From assembly GCF_030915505.1 (NCBI RefSeq), contig NZ_CP133265.1:3500001-3564000 (forward strand): a stretch of 64,000 nucleotides of DNA, in the 5' to 3' direction. Source of the DNA: Neobacillus sp. OS1-2 (GTDB lineage Bacteria; Bacillota; Bacilli; Bacillales; Cytobacillaceae). The position numbers and the translations under genes were made by a program. Below are positions 54,896-64,000 of the stretch, piece by piece. Position 1 is the stretch's first letter. Every line of letters starts with the position of its first letter. Below the pieces are notes generated by a model. It had not been told where the DNA came from and searched no databases. It was given only the letters and a program-made list of their open reading frames with translations.

Positions 54896-55357
54896 ATGAC
54901 GATTAAATCGAAATTAAAAACATTTTTCTTTTTAGATGATGAATTTGATGAAAACAATGATGTGTATGCAGATCCTGTTGAACCGGTTAAACAAAAACAG
55001 ACACCAGTAAAAAGTCATAATGTTGTTAGTCTGCAAAGTATCCAAAAGTCTACAGGTTCTTCCACTATTTCTAAGTCGTCAAAGGTCATATTAGTGGAAC
55101 CAAGAACCTATTCAGAGTCAGCCGATATTGCCGACCATTTAAAAAATCGACTGGCTGTTGTGGTGAACCTACAGCGTATCGACAATGAACAAGGCAGGCA
55201 AATAATTGATTTTTTAAGCGGTGCCGTCTATGCACTCGGAGGCGACATCCAAAAAATCGGTTCGAGCATCTTTTTATGTACTCCTGATAATATCGAGGTG
55301 TCGGGTAATATTTCGGATTTAATTCCTGACCATGAAAATCTAAATACAAGGTGGTAA
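54896..55357 (+). CDS. sepF: SepF, FtsZ-anchoring division protein
   Basis: SepF bundles FtsZ filaments into rings and anchors them to the membrane by its N-terminal amphipathic helix. The 153 residues have that helix ([13 protein letters not shown]), an acidic and basic linker (about 14-60), and the dimerising SepF domain (about 62-140) with [29 protein letters not shown] and [41 protein letters not shown] precedes the ATG. ylmG starts at its stop codon. Confidence 0.95.
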   Translation: MTIKSKLKTFFFLDDEFDENNDVYADPVEPVKQKQTPVKSHNVVSLQSIQKSTGSSTISKSSKVILVEPRTYSESADIADHLKNRLAVVVNLQRIDNEQGRQIIDFLSGAVYALGGDIQKIGSSIFLCTPDNIEVSGNISDLIPDHENLNTRW

Positions 55358-55359
55358 TG

Positions 55360-55626
55360 ATGATGGCTTTTGTTTTTAGTTTATTGCAGCAGATCATCCA
55401 GATTTATTCGTGGGCCTTAATTATTTACATCTTAATGTCCTGGTTTCCAAATGCTAGAGAGTCCACAATTGGTCAATTTCTAGCAAGAATTTGTGAACCC
55501 TATTTAGAGCCGTTTAGAAAAATTATTCCGCCGTTTGGAATGATGGATATCTCTCCAATTGTCGCATTTCTTGTTTTAAACTTTGCTTCTAGTGGTCTGG
55601 GCAGTGTGTATTTATGGCTTACGTAA
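55360..55626 (+). CDS. ylmG: YlmG, YggT-family membrane protein
   Basis: An 88-residue membrane protein with two hydrophobic helices of the YggT family, associated with division clusters and, in plastid relatives, with nucleoid distribution; exact role unknown. The central motif [48 protein letters not shown] is conserved in pattern. Several in-frame start codons lie between 55351 and 55363; ATG 55360, five bases from AAGGTGG, is a compromise. It overlaps the sepF terminus. Confidence 0.87.
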   Translation: MMAFVFSLLQQIIQIYSWALIIYILMSWFPNARESTIGQFLARICEPYLEPFRKIIPPFGMMDISPIVAFLVLNFASSGLGSVYLWLT

Positions 55627-55658
55627 GTAATTTACCCATTAGGTTGTGTTATGCATAA

Positions 55659-56432
55659 ATGAACATATATCAGCATTTCCGTCCGGAAGAACGGGAATAT
55701 ATTGACCAGGTTATAGATTGGAGAAGTTTTGTTGAAACACATTACACCCCAAAACTTACAGATTTTCTAGATCCAAGAGAGCAGCATATCCTCAAAATGC
55801 TGATTAGAGAAAATAGTGATGTCAGATTTAGACTTTTTGGCGGAACACTTGGTGTAGAACGAAAAAGGGCTTTTATTTTCCCGGATTATTTAGAAGCTAA
55901 TGAAAATAACTTTCAAATTAGTCTATTTAACATCGAGTATCCGGCGAAGTTCGTGACAATTGAACACCGTCAGGTTTTAGGCACCCTTATGTCCTTGGGG
56001 CTTAAGCGTGGGAAGTTTGGTGACATTTTAATAAAAGACGGTCAAATTCAACTATTTGCTGCCAAAGAAATTAGTGATTTTATTAAAAGCAATGTCGAAT
56101 CAATTGGCAGAGCAGGGGTAAAATTAGTTGAAACTGATATGGCTCATGCAATTGCTGCAACTGAATTATGGGACGAACAGGATTTAACCGTATCTTCTTT
56201 ACGACTTGATACTATTATTTCAGGGATTTATCATATTTCACGTCAAAAATCGCTTACTTACATTCAACAGGGGCTTGTGAAAGTTAACTGGACAGTCATA
56301 GAAAACCCATCGTTTACTTGTGAAGCAGGTGATATGATTTCCGTCCGCGGTCATGGAAGAGCCAAAATTGTTGGGATCGACGGTAAAACGAAAAGAGAAA
56401 AATGGCGAATTATTGTAGGGAAACAAAAATAA
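55659..56432 (+). CDS. ylmH: YlmH, S4-domain RNA-binding protein
   Basis: A 257-residue RNA-binding protein with an N-terminal YlmH-specific region, a middle domain and a C-terminal S4 domain (about 182-245: SSLRLDTIISGIYHISRQKSLTYIQQGLVKVNW). The family is related to RqcP and in B. subtilis has been linked to rescue of stalled ribosome-nascent chain complexes. ATG 55659 gives the full N-terminus although the ribosome binding site is weak. It lies between ylmG and divIVA as usual. Confidence 0.88.
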   Translation: MNIYQHFRPEEREYIDQVIDWRSFVETHYTPKLTDFLDPREQHILKMLIRENSDVRFRLFGGTLGVERKRAFIFPDYLEANENNFQISLFNIEYPAKFVTIEHRQVLGTLMSLGLKRGKFGDILIKDGQIQLFAAKEISDFIKSNVESIGRAGVKLVETDMAHAIAATELWDEQDLTVSSLRLDTIISGIYHISRQKSLTYIQQGLVKVNWTVIENPSFTCEAGDMISVRGHGRAKIVGIDGKTKREKWRIIVGKQK

Positions 56433-56518
56433 TTTAATAAAAAAGCAGGATATTCGTAAAACTTGTCGAATATTTGCTTATACATATAGAAGTATCAGAT
56501 TGTATGGAGGTGGCATCA

Positions 56519-57034
56519 ATGCCGTTAACGCCGTTAGATATTCACAATAAAGAGTTTAATAAAGGTTTTCGCGGGTACGATGAAGATGAAGTAAACGAAT
56601 TTCTTGATCAGGTCATCAAGGATTATGAACTAGTACTCAGAGAGAAAAAGGAAATGGAAGAGCGTTTGAAAGATATGAATGAGCGTCTTGGACATTTTGT
56701 GAATATCGAAGAAACACTTAACAAATCAATCGTAATTGCTCAAGAAGCAGGAGAAGATGTAAAACGCAATGCTCAAAAAGAAGCAAAACTGATTATTAGA
56801 GAAGCGGAGAAAAATGCCGACCGGATTGTAAATGAGTCGCTATCGAAGGCAAGAAAGATTGCCCTGGAAATCGAGGATTTAAAGAAGCAGTCAAAGGTTT
56901 TCCGTACCCGTTTTAAAATGTTGATTGAAGCACAGCTTGATATGCTGAATACAGATGATTGGGATCATTTATTAGAATATGAAGTAGATGCAACAGAGTT
57001 AAAAATTCACCAAGAAGAAGATTCATTAGCTTGA
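56519..57034 (+). CDS. divIVA: DivIVA, polar curvature-sensing protein
   Basis: DivIVA marks cell poles and septa and recruits MinJ-MinD and RacA. From ATG 56519 (after GGAGGTGG) there are 171 residues: the membrane-binding N-domain MPLTPLDIHNKEFNKGFRGYDEDEVNEFLDQV, then a long coiled coil (about 30-155). The open frame extends 15 codons upstream without a ribosome binding site. A 12-bp imperfect inverted repeat (GCAGGATATTCG...CGAATATTTGC, 56442-56474) sits in its leader. Confidence 0.94.
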   Translation: MPLTPLDIHNKEFNKGFRGYDEDEVNEFLDQVIKDYELVLREKKEMEERLKDMNERLGHFVNIEETLNKSIVIAQEAGEDVKRNAQKEAKLIIREAEKNADRIVNESLSKARKIALEIEDLKKQSKVFRTRFKMLIEAQLDMLNTDDWDHLLEYEVDATELKIHQEEDSLA

Positions 57035-57085
57035 CGAATGGCGTTTTATTAGCATATAATTTTTAAACATAGTTATATAGAATGG

Positions 57086-57348
57086 AAATTGACGATGAAA
57101 GGGACAGTACAATTTTTCAAAGGCTTTATGAAGCGAGCCGGGGTTGGTGAAAGCCCGGTAAGGCCGAAGGATTGGAAGATCACCCTCGAGTTCCGGACCG
57201 AATCCTAATGATAAGGGCAGTAGGCTCTGGCGTGTTATTCACGTTACGAATGGTAAAGCGGATAGCCCGTTAAATATGGCTATCTATCAGGGTGGTACCG
57301 CGGGAATTAAAACCTTCTCGTCCCTTTTGGGATGAGAGGGTTTTTTTA
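57086..57348 (+). promoter_or_regulatory. Ile T-box riboswitch of ileS
   Basis: A T-box leader senses uncharged tRNA-Ile. The invariant T-box AGGGTGGTACCGCGG is at 57289-57303. Stem I shows GGTGAAAGCC, and the specifier codon ATC at 57179-57181, in GAAGATCACC, is an isoleucine codon, consistent with the ileS gene it controls. A terminator stem CTTCTCGTCCC/GGGATGAGAGG with T7 ends it. Binding of uncharged tRNA should favour the antiterminator. The exact 5' end is uncertain. Confidence 0.94.
57311..57348 (+). terminator. T-box-controlled terminator
   Basis: AACCTTCTCGTCCC pairs with GGGATGAGAGGGTT around a T4 loop, then a T-run. It is the off-state hairpin of the ileS T-box. Confidence 0.9.
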
Positions 57349-57408
57349 TTTGTCAAATGGTTATTCTGTTATGTATGAAGATGAAGAGGAATACAGGAGG
57401 AAAAGGAA

Positions 57409-60180
57409 ATGGAATATAAAGATACGTTATTAATGCCGAAAACTGAATTTCCAATGCGTGGCAATCTTCCCCAAAGAGAACCTGAATTACAGGCAAAATG
57501 GGAAGAAATGAATATTTACCAACTGGTGCAAGATAGAACGAAGGGCAGGCCGATATTTGTATTACATGACGGTCCGCCATACGCCAACGGGGATATCCAT
57601 ATGGGTCATGCCTTGAATAAAATTTTAAAAGACATGATTGTCCGCTATAAATCAATGAGTGGATTCCACGCCCCATATGTTCCTGGCTGGGACACACACG
57701 GATTACCAATTGAACAGGCATTAACGAATAAAGGTGTCAAACGCAAAGAAATGACGGTTGCTGAATTCCGTGAGCTTTGTACAAAATATGCACTTGAACA
57801 GATTGATAATCAACGTACTCAATTTAAGCGTCTGGGTGTTCGTGCTGATTGGGAAAATCCATACATCACCCTAAAGCCTGAATATGAGGCACAGCAAATA
57901 AAAGTGTTCGGTGAAATGGCGAAAAAGGGCTATATTTATAAAGGCCTTAAGCCTGTTTATTGGTCTCCTTCAAGTGAATCAGCTTTAGCTGAAGCAGAGA
58001 TTGAATATCAAGACAAAAAATCAGCATCCATCTATGTTGGATTCAAGGTAAAGGACGGCAAGGGGGTACTTGATTCCGATACACAAATTGTAATCTGGAC
58101 AACGACCCCATGGACCATTCCGGCAAACCTTGGTATTTCTGTCCATCCGGATTTAACGTATGTGGTGGTGGCAGTTAATGATAAAAAGTATTTGATTGCA
58201 GAAGCATTACTAGAAGCGGTTACGAAGGAAGTTGGCTGGGAGGATACAGAGGTTGTTCAAAAGGTCAAAGGTGCAGAATTAGAAAGAATCGTTGCCGTTC
58301 ATCCTTTATATGACCGTGAATCTTTAGTCATGTTAGGTGAACACGTAACTACAGATGCTGGAACAGGCTGTGTTCACACTGCACCTGGTCACGGGGAGGA
58401 TGACTTCTATATTGGTCAAAAATATGGTTTAGATGTCCTGTGCCCTGTAGATGATAAAGGTGTTATGACAAGTGAAGCACCTGGTTTTGAAGGATTATTT
58501 TATGATACTGCCAACAAGCCGATAGCACAGGCTTTAGAAGAGGCTGGAGCATTGTTAAAACTTTCGTTTATTACACACTCCTATCCACATGATTGGAGAA
58601 CGAAGAAACCGGTTATCTACCGTGCAACAGCTCAATGGTTTGCTTCTATTAAAGACTTCCGCGATGATTTGCTTGAAGCAGTGAAGGAAACGAAATGGGT
58701 ACCTGCTTGGGGTGAAACAAGGCTATTTAATATGGTCCGCGACCGTGGTGATTGGTGTATTTCCCGTCAACGTGTATGGGGTGTACCTATTCCAGTGTTC
58801 TATGCTGAAACGGGTGAAGAGATTATTACGGATGAAACCATCGACCATGTTTCAAACCTATTCAGGGAAAATGGTTCAAATATTTGGTTCGAACGTGAAG
58901 CTAAAGAATTGCTTCCTGAAGGATTTACACATCCAGGAAGTCCAAACGGGACATTTACAAAAGAAACAGACATTATGGATGTATGGTTCGATTCCGGGTC
59001 ATCCCATCAAGCAGTGCTCCTTGAGAGGGAAGATTTAGTCCGCCCTGCTGACCTTTATCTTGAAGGATCTGACCAATACCGCGGATGGTTTAACTCTTCA
59101 TTGTCAACTGCTGTTGCTGTAACTGGTAAAGCTCCATATAAAGGAGTTTTAAGCCATGGTTTTGCCTTAGATGGTGAAGGCAGAAAAATGAGTAAGTCAC
59201 TCGGAAATACAGTGGTACCTGCGAAAGTGATGAATCAGCTTGGTGCCGATATTTTACGACTTTGGGTTGCTTCTGTTGATTATCAGGCAGATGTGCGTGT
59301 TTCTGATGCCATCTTAAAACAGGTTGCCGAGGTTTACCGAAAAATCCGAAATACATTCCGTTTCTTGCTTGGTAACTTAGCGGATTTTGATCCAACAGTA
59401 AATACGGTTGCCTATGAAAACCTGCGTGAAGTGGATCAATTTATGCTTGTAAAATTAAATAAATTGATTAAATATGTCCGTAATGCATATGAAAATTATG
59501 AATTTGCCGGTATCTATCATGCGGTCAATAATTTCTGTACTCTTGACTTAAGCTCCTTTTATCTTGATTTTGCAAAAGATGTTCTTTATATTGAAGCAGA
59601 AAATAATCATGAGCGCCGTGCAATTCAAACTGTTTTATATGAGTCATTGCTTGCTTTAACAAAATTAGTATCGCCAATTCTCTCACATACTGCTGATGAA
59701 GTTTGGAAGTTTATCCCTAATGTTCAAGAAGAAAGTGTCCAATTAACAGACCTTCCTGAATATCAGGAGCTTGCTGGTTCAGATGTTTTGGAAGAAAAAT
59801 GGACGGCATTCATGAAGCTTCGCAATGATGTATTAAAGGCACTTGAGGAAGCCAGAAATCAAAAAGTAATTGGAAAATCGTTAACTGCAAAAGTTACACT
59901 TTATGTTACCGATAAATCAAAGACCCTTTTAGATACAATTGAAGAGAACTTGAACCAATTGTTTATCGTATCTGGATTTGAAGTGGCTGGAGCATATGAT
60001 CAGGCTCCTGAGAATGCACTTAAATTAGATACAGCAGCTATCGTCATTACAAAGGCTGAAGGCGAAACATGTGATCGTTGTTGGATTGTGACACCTGAAG
60101 TGGGTCAAGACCCAGATCATAAAACCCTTTGTCCACGCTGTGCAGATGTAGTAAAAGGAAACTATTCACATCTAGCATAA
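57409..60180 (+). CDS. ileS: Isoleucyl-tRNA synthetase
   Basis: This class I synthetase charges tRNA-Ile and edits mischarged valine. The 923 residues carry the ATP-binding HMGH in [11 protein letters not shown] (about 63-73), the CP1 editing domain with [12 protein letters not shown] and THDWR-like segments, and KMSKS in [11 protein letters not shown] tRNA-binding helical domain follows. The C-terminal zinc site has paired CxxC motifs (CDRCW and CPRCA). This is the bacterial-type IleRS, presumably mupirocin sensitive. ATG after CAGGAGGAAAAGG. Confidence 0.97.
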   Translation: MEYKDTLLMPKTEFPMRGNLPQREPELQAKWEEMNIYQLVQDRTKGRPIFVLHDGPPYANGDIHMGHALNKILKDMIVRYKSMSGFHAPYVPGWDTHGLPIEQALTNKGVKRKEMTVAEFRELCTKYALEQIDNQRTQFKRLGVRADWENPYITLKPEYEAQQIKVFGEMAKKGYIYKGLKPVYWSPSSESALAEAEIEYQDKKSASIYVGFKVKDGKGVLDSDTQIVIWTTTPWTIPANLGISVHPDLTYVVVAVNDKKYLIAEALLEAVTKEVGWEDTEVVQKVKGAELERIVAVHPLYDRESLVMLGEHVTTDAGTGCVHTAPGHGEDDFYIGQKYGLDVLCPVDDKGVMTSEAPGFEGLFYDTANKPIAQALEEAGALLKLSFITHSYPHDWRTKKPVIYRATAQWFASIKDFRDDLLEAVKETKWVPAWGETRLFNMVRDRGDWCISRQRVWGVPIPVFYAETGEEIITDETIDHVSNLFRENGSNIWFEREAKELLPEGFTHPGSPNGTFTKETDIMDVWFDSGSSHQAVLLEREDLVRPADLYLEGSDQYRGWFNSSLSTAVAVTGKAPYKGVLSHGFALDGEGRKMSKSLGNTVVPAKVMNQLGADILRLWVASVDYQADVRVSDAILKQVAEVYRKIRNTFRFLLGNLADFDPTVNTVAYENLREVDQFMLVKLNKLIKYVRNAYENYEFAGIYHAVNNFCTLDLSSFYLDFAKDVLYIEAENNHERRAIQTVLYESLLALTKLVSPILSHTADEVWKFIPNVQEESVQLTDLPEYQELAGSDVLEEKWTAFMKLRNDVLKALEEARNQKVIGKSLTAKVTLYVTDKSKTLLDTIEENLNQLFIVSGFEVAGAYDQAPENALKLDTAAIVITKAEGETCDRCWIVTPEVGQDPDHKTLCPRCADVVKGNYSHLA

Positions 60181-60187
60181 GAAGAAT

Positions 60188-60218
60188 GCCCTGAGTATAA
60201 AGCTCAGGGTTTTTTTGT
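60188..60218 (+). terminator. Terminator after ileS
   Basis: CCCTGAG pairs with CTCAGGG around a seven-base loop, followed by T7. Confidence 0.88.
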
Positions 60219-60329
60219 CTTTATTATCCTCCACCGTTAATTGTTGTTGATGATGTCAAATGTTTTTCCGTGTTAGCCATTCGCGAACGGAGATAATAAG
60301 ACAAATGACAAACCACGGAGGTAACAACT

Positions 60330-60626
60330 ATGAATGCCTTGCAGGAAAAGCTGTTTTTGGAACTCCGTCAAACAAAGGAAGAGATCGAGAATTCATTAAA
60401 AAGTAAACAAAGACAAAATTGGCTTACGATTATTTTAGAGGATGAACTAAAAGACCTTAATACAGCTATTCAAAAGTTTGAAAATGGAAACTTTGGACAG
60501 TGTGAAATCTCCGGTGAATTGATACCGGAGGATTTATTAAAGATGATCCCCACTCTAAGGTCAATAAAGGATTCAGAGGATTTGGATTCTTATTGCAAAA
60601 AATCAGTATCCGTTTCTTTTTTATAA
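60330..60626 (+). CDS. ylyA: YlyA, DksA/TraR-like protein with degenerate zinc finger
   Basis: YlyA is a DksA-like RNA polymerase-binding protein that in B. subtilis modulates sigma-G-dependent transcription in the forespore. The 98 residues form a coiled-coil (about 1-50) and the TraR/DksA finger region FENGNFGQCEISGELIPEDLLKMIPTLRS. Only the first Cys of the usual CxxC is kept (CEIS), so the zinc site is broken. ATG after GGAGG. It has its own unit between ileS and lspA. Confidence 0.82.
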   Translation: MNALQEKLFLELRQTKEEIENSLKSKQRQNWLTIILEDELKDLNTAIQKFENGNFGQCEISGELIPEDLLKMIPTLRSIKDSEDLDSYCKKSVSVSFL

Positions 60627-60707
60627 GGTAACATTGCCGTTTCGCGAAAAAGTATGCTAAAATGCATTAGAAGTATGTCAGGTTAAATGTTGTGGAGGTA
60701 TTTCTTA

Positions 60708-61199
60708 GTGCTTTATTACTTAATCGCAATTTTTGTTATATTATTAGACCAAATTACTAAATGGTTAATTGTTAACAACATGTATTTAGGAGAAAGTATT
60801 CCCATCATTGATAATGTTTTGTATATTACTTCTCACCGTAACCGCGGTGCAGCATGGGGAATTCTTCAAGGTCAAATGTGGCTCTTTTATGTACTTACCA
60901 TTGTAGTTATTGTGGCAATCTTGTATTACATACACAAAGCCGCAAAGGGAAAATGGTTATTAGGAGTATCGCTTGCATTTATGCTTGGAGGTGCTATCGG
61001 TAATTTTATTGATCGTGTCCTTCGGAAAGAAGTAGTCGACTTCATTCATACGTATATTTTCAGTTATAATTTTCCGGTTTTTAATATTGCAGACTCTGCA
61101 CTAGTAATTGGAGTGATTTTGCTGATGATTCAAATGCTGCGTGATGAGAGAGAAACAAAGGAGAAAACGTATGGAGAAAATGGAACACACCATTCTTGA
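60708..61199 (+). CDS. lspA: Lipoprotein signal peptidase II
   Basis: LspA cleaves lipoprotein signal peptides after lipidation of the cysteine. The frame is open from 60687, but GTG 60708, eight bases from GGAGGT, gives the usual start and 163 residues. Four membrane helices are present, with the catalytic Asp pair in [11 protein letters not shown] and FNIADSAL, and LDQITKWL in the first helix. Its end overlaps the ylyB start by 29 bases, so the two are coupled. Confidence 0.94.
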   Translation: MLYYLIAIFVILLDQITKWLIVNNMYLGESIPIIDNVLYITSHRNRGAAWGILQGQMWLFYVLTIVVIVAILYYIHKAAKGKWLLGVSLAFMLGGAIGNFIDRVLRKEVVDFIHTYIFSYNFPVFNIADSALVIGVILLMIQMLRDERETKEKTYGENGTHHS

Positions 61200-62082
61200 G
61201 GAACAAAAAGGAGATCGGATTGATAAGGTCATTTCTGCGCTTAATGATGAATGGTCACGGACACAAGTACAGCAATGGATTAAAGCTGGAAATATCCTTG
61301 TAAACGGACAATCCGTCAAAACAAATTATAAGTGCGGCCTGAAAGATGAAATTGAAATAACGATCCCGGATCCGGAAGAATTAGATGTATTACCTGAAAA
61401 TCTTGATTTAGAAATTTATTATGAAGATAAAGATGTTTTAGTTGTTAATAAACCGAGGGGGATGGTGGTTCACCCTGCCCCAGGTCATTTGTCAGGAACG
61501 CTCGTTAATGGCTTAATGGCACATTGTAAGGACTTATCCGGTATTAATGGCGTATTAAGACCTGGCATCGTTCATCGGATTGATAAAGATACCTCAGGAT
61601 TGTTGATGGTGGCTAAAAATGATCTGGCACATGAAAGTCTTGTGAATCAATTGGTGAAAAAAACGGTGACTCGTAAATATAAAGCTATAGTCCATGGGGT
61701 CATTCCCCACGACTATGGGACGATTGATGCTCCGCTTGGACGGGATACAAAAGACCGCCAAAGCATGGCAATAGTTGATAACGGAAAGCATGCGGTCACC
61801 CATTTTCAGGTACTGGATCGGTTCAAAGATTTTACATTCGTAGAATGTCAATTGGAAACAGGTAGAACTCACCAGATTCGAGTTCATATGAAATATATTG
61901 GTTTTCCACTTGCGGGAGATCCCAAATATGGTCCGAAGAAAACGCTGGATATTGACGGACAAGCATTGCATGCAGGTGTTCTTGGGTTTATCCACCCTAG
62001 AACAAACGAATATTTGGAATTTGAAGCACCACTTCCAGAGGATTTCGAACGATTGCTTGAACAGCTACAAAATAATCGTTGA
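61171..62082 (+). CDS. ylyB: YlyB, RluA-family pseudouridine synthase
   Basis: This RluD-like enzyme isomerises uridines in 23S rRNA to pseudouridine. From ATG 61171 (seven bases from AAAGGAG) there are 303 residues: an N-terminal S4 domain (about 11-70), and the catalytic domain with the [16 protein letters not shown] motif near 133-148 that holds the nucleophilic Asp. [25 protein letters not shown] follows. The pyr promoter begins inside its stop codon region. Confidence 0.93.
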   Translation: MEKMEHTILEEQKGDRIDKVISALNDEWSRTQVQQWIKAGNILVNGQSVKTNYKCGLKDEIEITIPDPEELDVLPENLDLEIYYEDKDVLVVNKPRGMVVHPAPGHLSGTLVNGLMAHCKDLSGINGVLRPGIVHRIDKDTSGLLMVAKNDLAHESLVNQLVKKTVTRKYKAIVHGVIPHDYGTIDAPLGRDTKDRQSMAIVDNGKHAVTHFQVLDRFKDFTFVECQLETGRTHQIRVHMKYIGFPLAGDPKYGPKKTLDIDGQALHAGVLGFIHPRTNEYLEFEAPLPEDFERLLEQLQNNR

Positions 62083-62107
62083 CGTATGCGTAAAATTACA
62101 GTAAGAT
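62079..62107 (+). promoter_or_regulatory. Sigma-A promoter of the pyr operon
   Basis: TTGACG at 62079-62084 and TAAGAT at 62102-62107 are separated by 17 bases. The -35 overlaps the ylyB stop codon. It would transcribe the first PyrR attenuator and pyrR. Confidence 0.72.
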
Positions 62108-62115
62108 AACAATAG

Positions 62116-62805
<690 letters not shown>

Positions 62806-62811
62806 ATAGCT

Positions 62812-62935
62812 GCCCTTTTAATTGCAGTCCCGTGAGGCTGACAAAGGGGAAAAGAGCCGTTGAATTTTTTCATGCGCGGCATTTTCTGAACCCTCTTTGT
62901 ACCTTAACGGACAATGAGGGTTTTTTTATTGAATA
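62812..62935 (+). promoter_or_regulatory. PyrR-dependent attenuator 2 (before pyrP)
   Basis: The pyrR-pyrP spacer repeats the design: PyrR-binding core AGTCCCGTGAGGCTGACAAAG near 62825-62845, and a terminator AACCCTC-TTTGT/ACAAT-GAGGGTT with T7 at 62889-62935. B. subtilis has an equivalent attenuator at this place. Confidence 0.92.
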
Positions 62936-62979
62936 AAGCAGAAACTAAACCAAATAAAAATATAACAGGGGAGATTACC

Positions 62980-64000
62980 ATGAATAACAAACCTATCCTA
63001 GACGTATCAGATAAACCAAAACTATCTCAGTGGCTTACTTTAAGTATCCAGCATTTATTCTCCATGTTTGGGGCCACCATCCTTGTTCCATATCTAGTCG
63101 GCTTGAGTCCGGCAATTGCCCTTATTTCAAGCGGGCTTGGCACTCTGGCGTTTATATTGATAACAAAAGGGAAGGTTCCGGCTTACCTAGGATCATCCTT
63201 TGCCTATATTATTCCGATCAAACTTCTTAATGAAGCTGGCGGGCCCGGTGCTGCAATGGTTGGGACATTCTTAGCCGGACTTGTGTATGGAATTATCGCT
63301 CTTATTATTAGTAAGGCAGGATACCGCTGGATTATGAATCTGCTCCCGCCAATTGTAGTTGGACCTGTTATTGTAGTAATCGGCTTATCTGTTGCAAGTA
63401 CAGCAGTAGGAATGGCTATGAATAACCCAGCAGGAAATTATAGTATGCTTCATTTCTCAGTTGCCTTGGTTACGCTCATTGCCACCATCATTTTCTCGAT
63501 TTTTGCCAAAAAGATATTAAGTATAATCCCAATATTAGCTGGAATCATTATTGGTTACATTTACGCATTAATCGTCGGAATCGTCGATTTCCAACCGGTA
63601 TTGAAGGCCGATTGGTTTGAAATGCCGGAGTTTGTCATTCCGTTTGTCACGTATAAAGTGAAAATCACTTGGGATATTTTCTGGTTAATGGTGCCAGTCG
63701 CAGTGGTTACCATCTCTGAACATATCGGCCATCAGTTAATCCTTAGTAAAGTAGTTGGGCGTGACTATATTAAAAATCCAGGCCTGCATCGCTCCATTCT
63801 TGGTGATGGGACAGCAACTATTATTTCGGCGTTGATTGGCGGACCGCCAAAAACAACGTATGGAGAAAATATCGGTGTTCTTGCCATTACGCGGGTTTAT
63901 AGTGTATATGTACTGGCAGGTGCTGCAGTTTTGGCTGTGATCTTCGGATTTATCGGAAAAATTACAGCGTTAATCCAAACGATTCCTACCCCGGTTATGG
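62980..64000 (+). CDS. pyrP: Uracil permease PyrP (partial, cut by window end)
   Basis: A uracil:proton symporter of the NCS2/UraA family. ATG at 62980, six bases from AGGGGAG, opens a frame that stays open to the last base; 340 codons are visible of an expected roughly 430. The uracil permease pattern is clear: LSIQHLFSMFGATILVPYLVGLSPAIALISSGLGT, the motif VPAYLGSSFAYI, GPVIVVIGLSV, EHIGHQLILSKVVGRDY and GDGTATIISALIGGPPKTTYGENIGV. It is the second gene of the pyr operon. Confidence 0.95.
   Translation, partial: MNNKPILDVSDKPKLSQWLTLSIQHLFSMFGATILVPYLVGLSPAIALISSGLGTLAFILITKGKVPAYLGSSFAYIIPIKLLNEAGGPGAAMVGTFLAGLVYGIIALIISKAGYRWIMNLLPPIVVGPVIVVIGLSVASTAVGMAMNNPAGNYSMLHFSVALVTLIATIIFSIFAKKILSIIPILAGIIIGYIYALIVGIVDFQPVLKADWFEMPEFVIPFVTYKVKITWDIFWLMVPVAVVTISEHIGHQLILSKVVGRDYIKNPGLHRSILGDGTATIISALIGGPPKTTYGENIGVLAITRVYSVYVLAGAAVLAVIFGFIGKITALIQTIPTPVM

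Noticed and set aside
56442..56474. Terminator between ylmH and divIVA
   Set aside because: The inverted repeat has no T-run and lies in the likely divIVA promoter region; it is more likely incidental or regulatory than a terminator.

Overview
The window is a contiguous chromosomal segment of a low-GC, endospore-forming Gram-positive bacterium of the Bacillaceae. The gene order follows the Bacillus subtilis ctaB-to-pyrP region (cta, ylb, mra/mur/fts, spoIIG, ylm, ileS, pyr) almost gene for gene. Protein lengths and details match that genus group: SpoVE of 366 residues, MurE with a DNPR motif, a caa3-type CtaC, bacillithiol synthesis and sporulation sigma factors. Extra genes and a characteristic interspersed repeat suggest a relative outside the B. 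subtilis group, perhaps Neobacillus-like; that placement is inference.

Layout. (a) 0.3-6.9 kb: heme O synthase, caa3 cytochrome c oxidase subunits and assembly factors (ctaB, ctaCDEF, ctaG, ctaM/yozB). (b) 7-21.4 kb: the ylb region, with small conserved and sporulation genes, rsmD-coaD, ylbJ-ylbM, ylbN-rpmF, gerR and ylbP. It also has a few genes absent from the B. subtilis order: a hot-dog thioesterase, an orphan membrane protein, a lipoprotein and a crotonase. A minus-strand, forespore-type small RNA (csfG-like) lies between ylbG and rsmD. (c) 21.6-26.2 kb: a three-gene acyl-CoA carboxylase operon with a CcpA (cre) site, then a panE-like gene and a DUF3397 gene. (d) 26.3-47.9 kb: bshC and the division/cell-wall (dcw) cluster: mraZ, rsmH, ftsL, pbpB, spoVD, murE, a murF N-domain fragment, mraY, murD, spoVE, murG, murB, divIB, two DUF881 genes, sbp, ftsA, ftsZ. 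(e) 48.0-50.2 kb: a group IIC intron with its reverse transcriptase, inserted directly behind the ftsZ terminator. (f) 50.3-57.0 kb: spoIIGA-sigE-sigG and the ylmC-D-E-sepF-ylmG-H-divIVA cluster; ylmD is split by a -1 frameshift at a T7 run. (g) 57.1-64.0 kb: T-box-controlled ileS, ylyA, lspA, ylyB, and the start of the pyr operon with two PyrR attenuators and a pyrP cut off by the window end.

The genes combine aerobic respiration, peptidoglycan precursor synthesis, septum assembly and the early sporulation sigma cascade. The points most worth a second look are the csfG-like RNA with its sigma-F-type promoter, the intron placed on a terminator, the ylmD frameshift at a U-UUU-UUA heptamer, the MurF-domain fragment, the pair of inverted 156-bp repeats flanking 14.4 kb of essential genes, the sigG leader hairpin, the MraZ-box array and the micro-ORF/terminator leader before divIB. 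I found no CRISPR array, prophage or wholly new multi-gene system.
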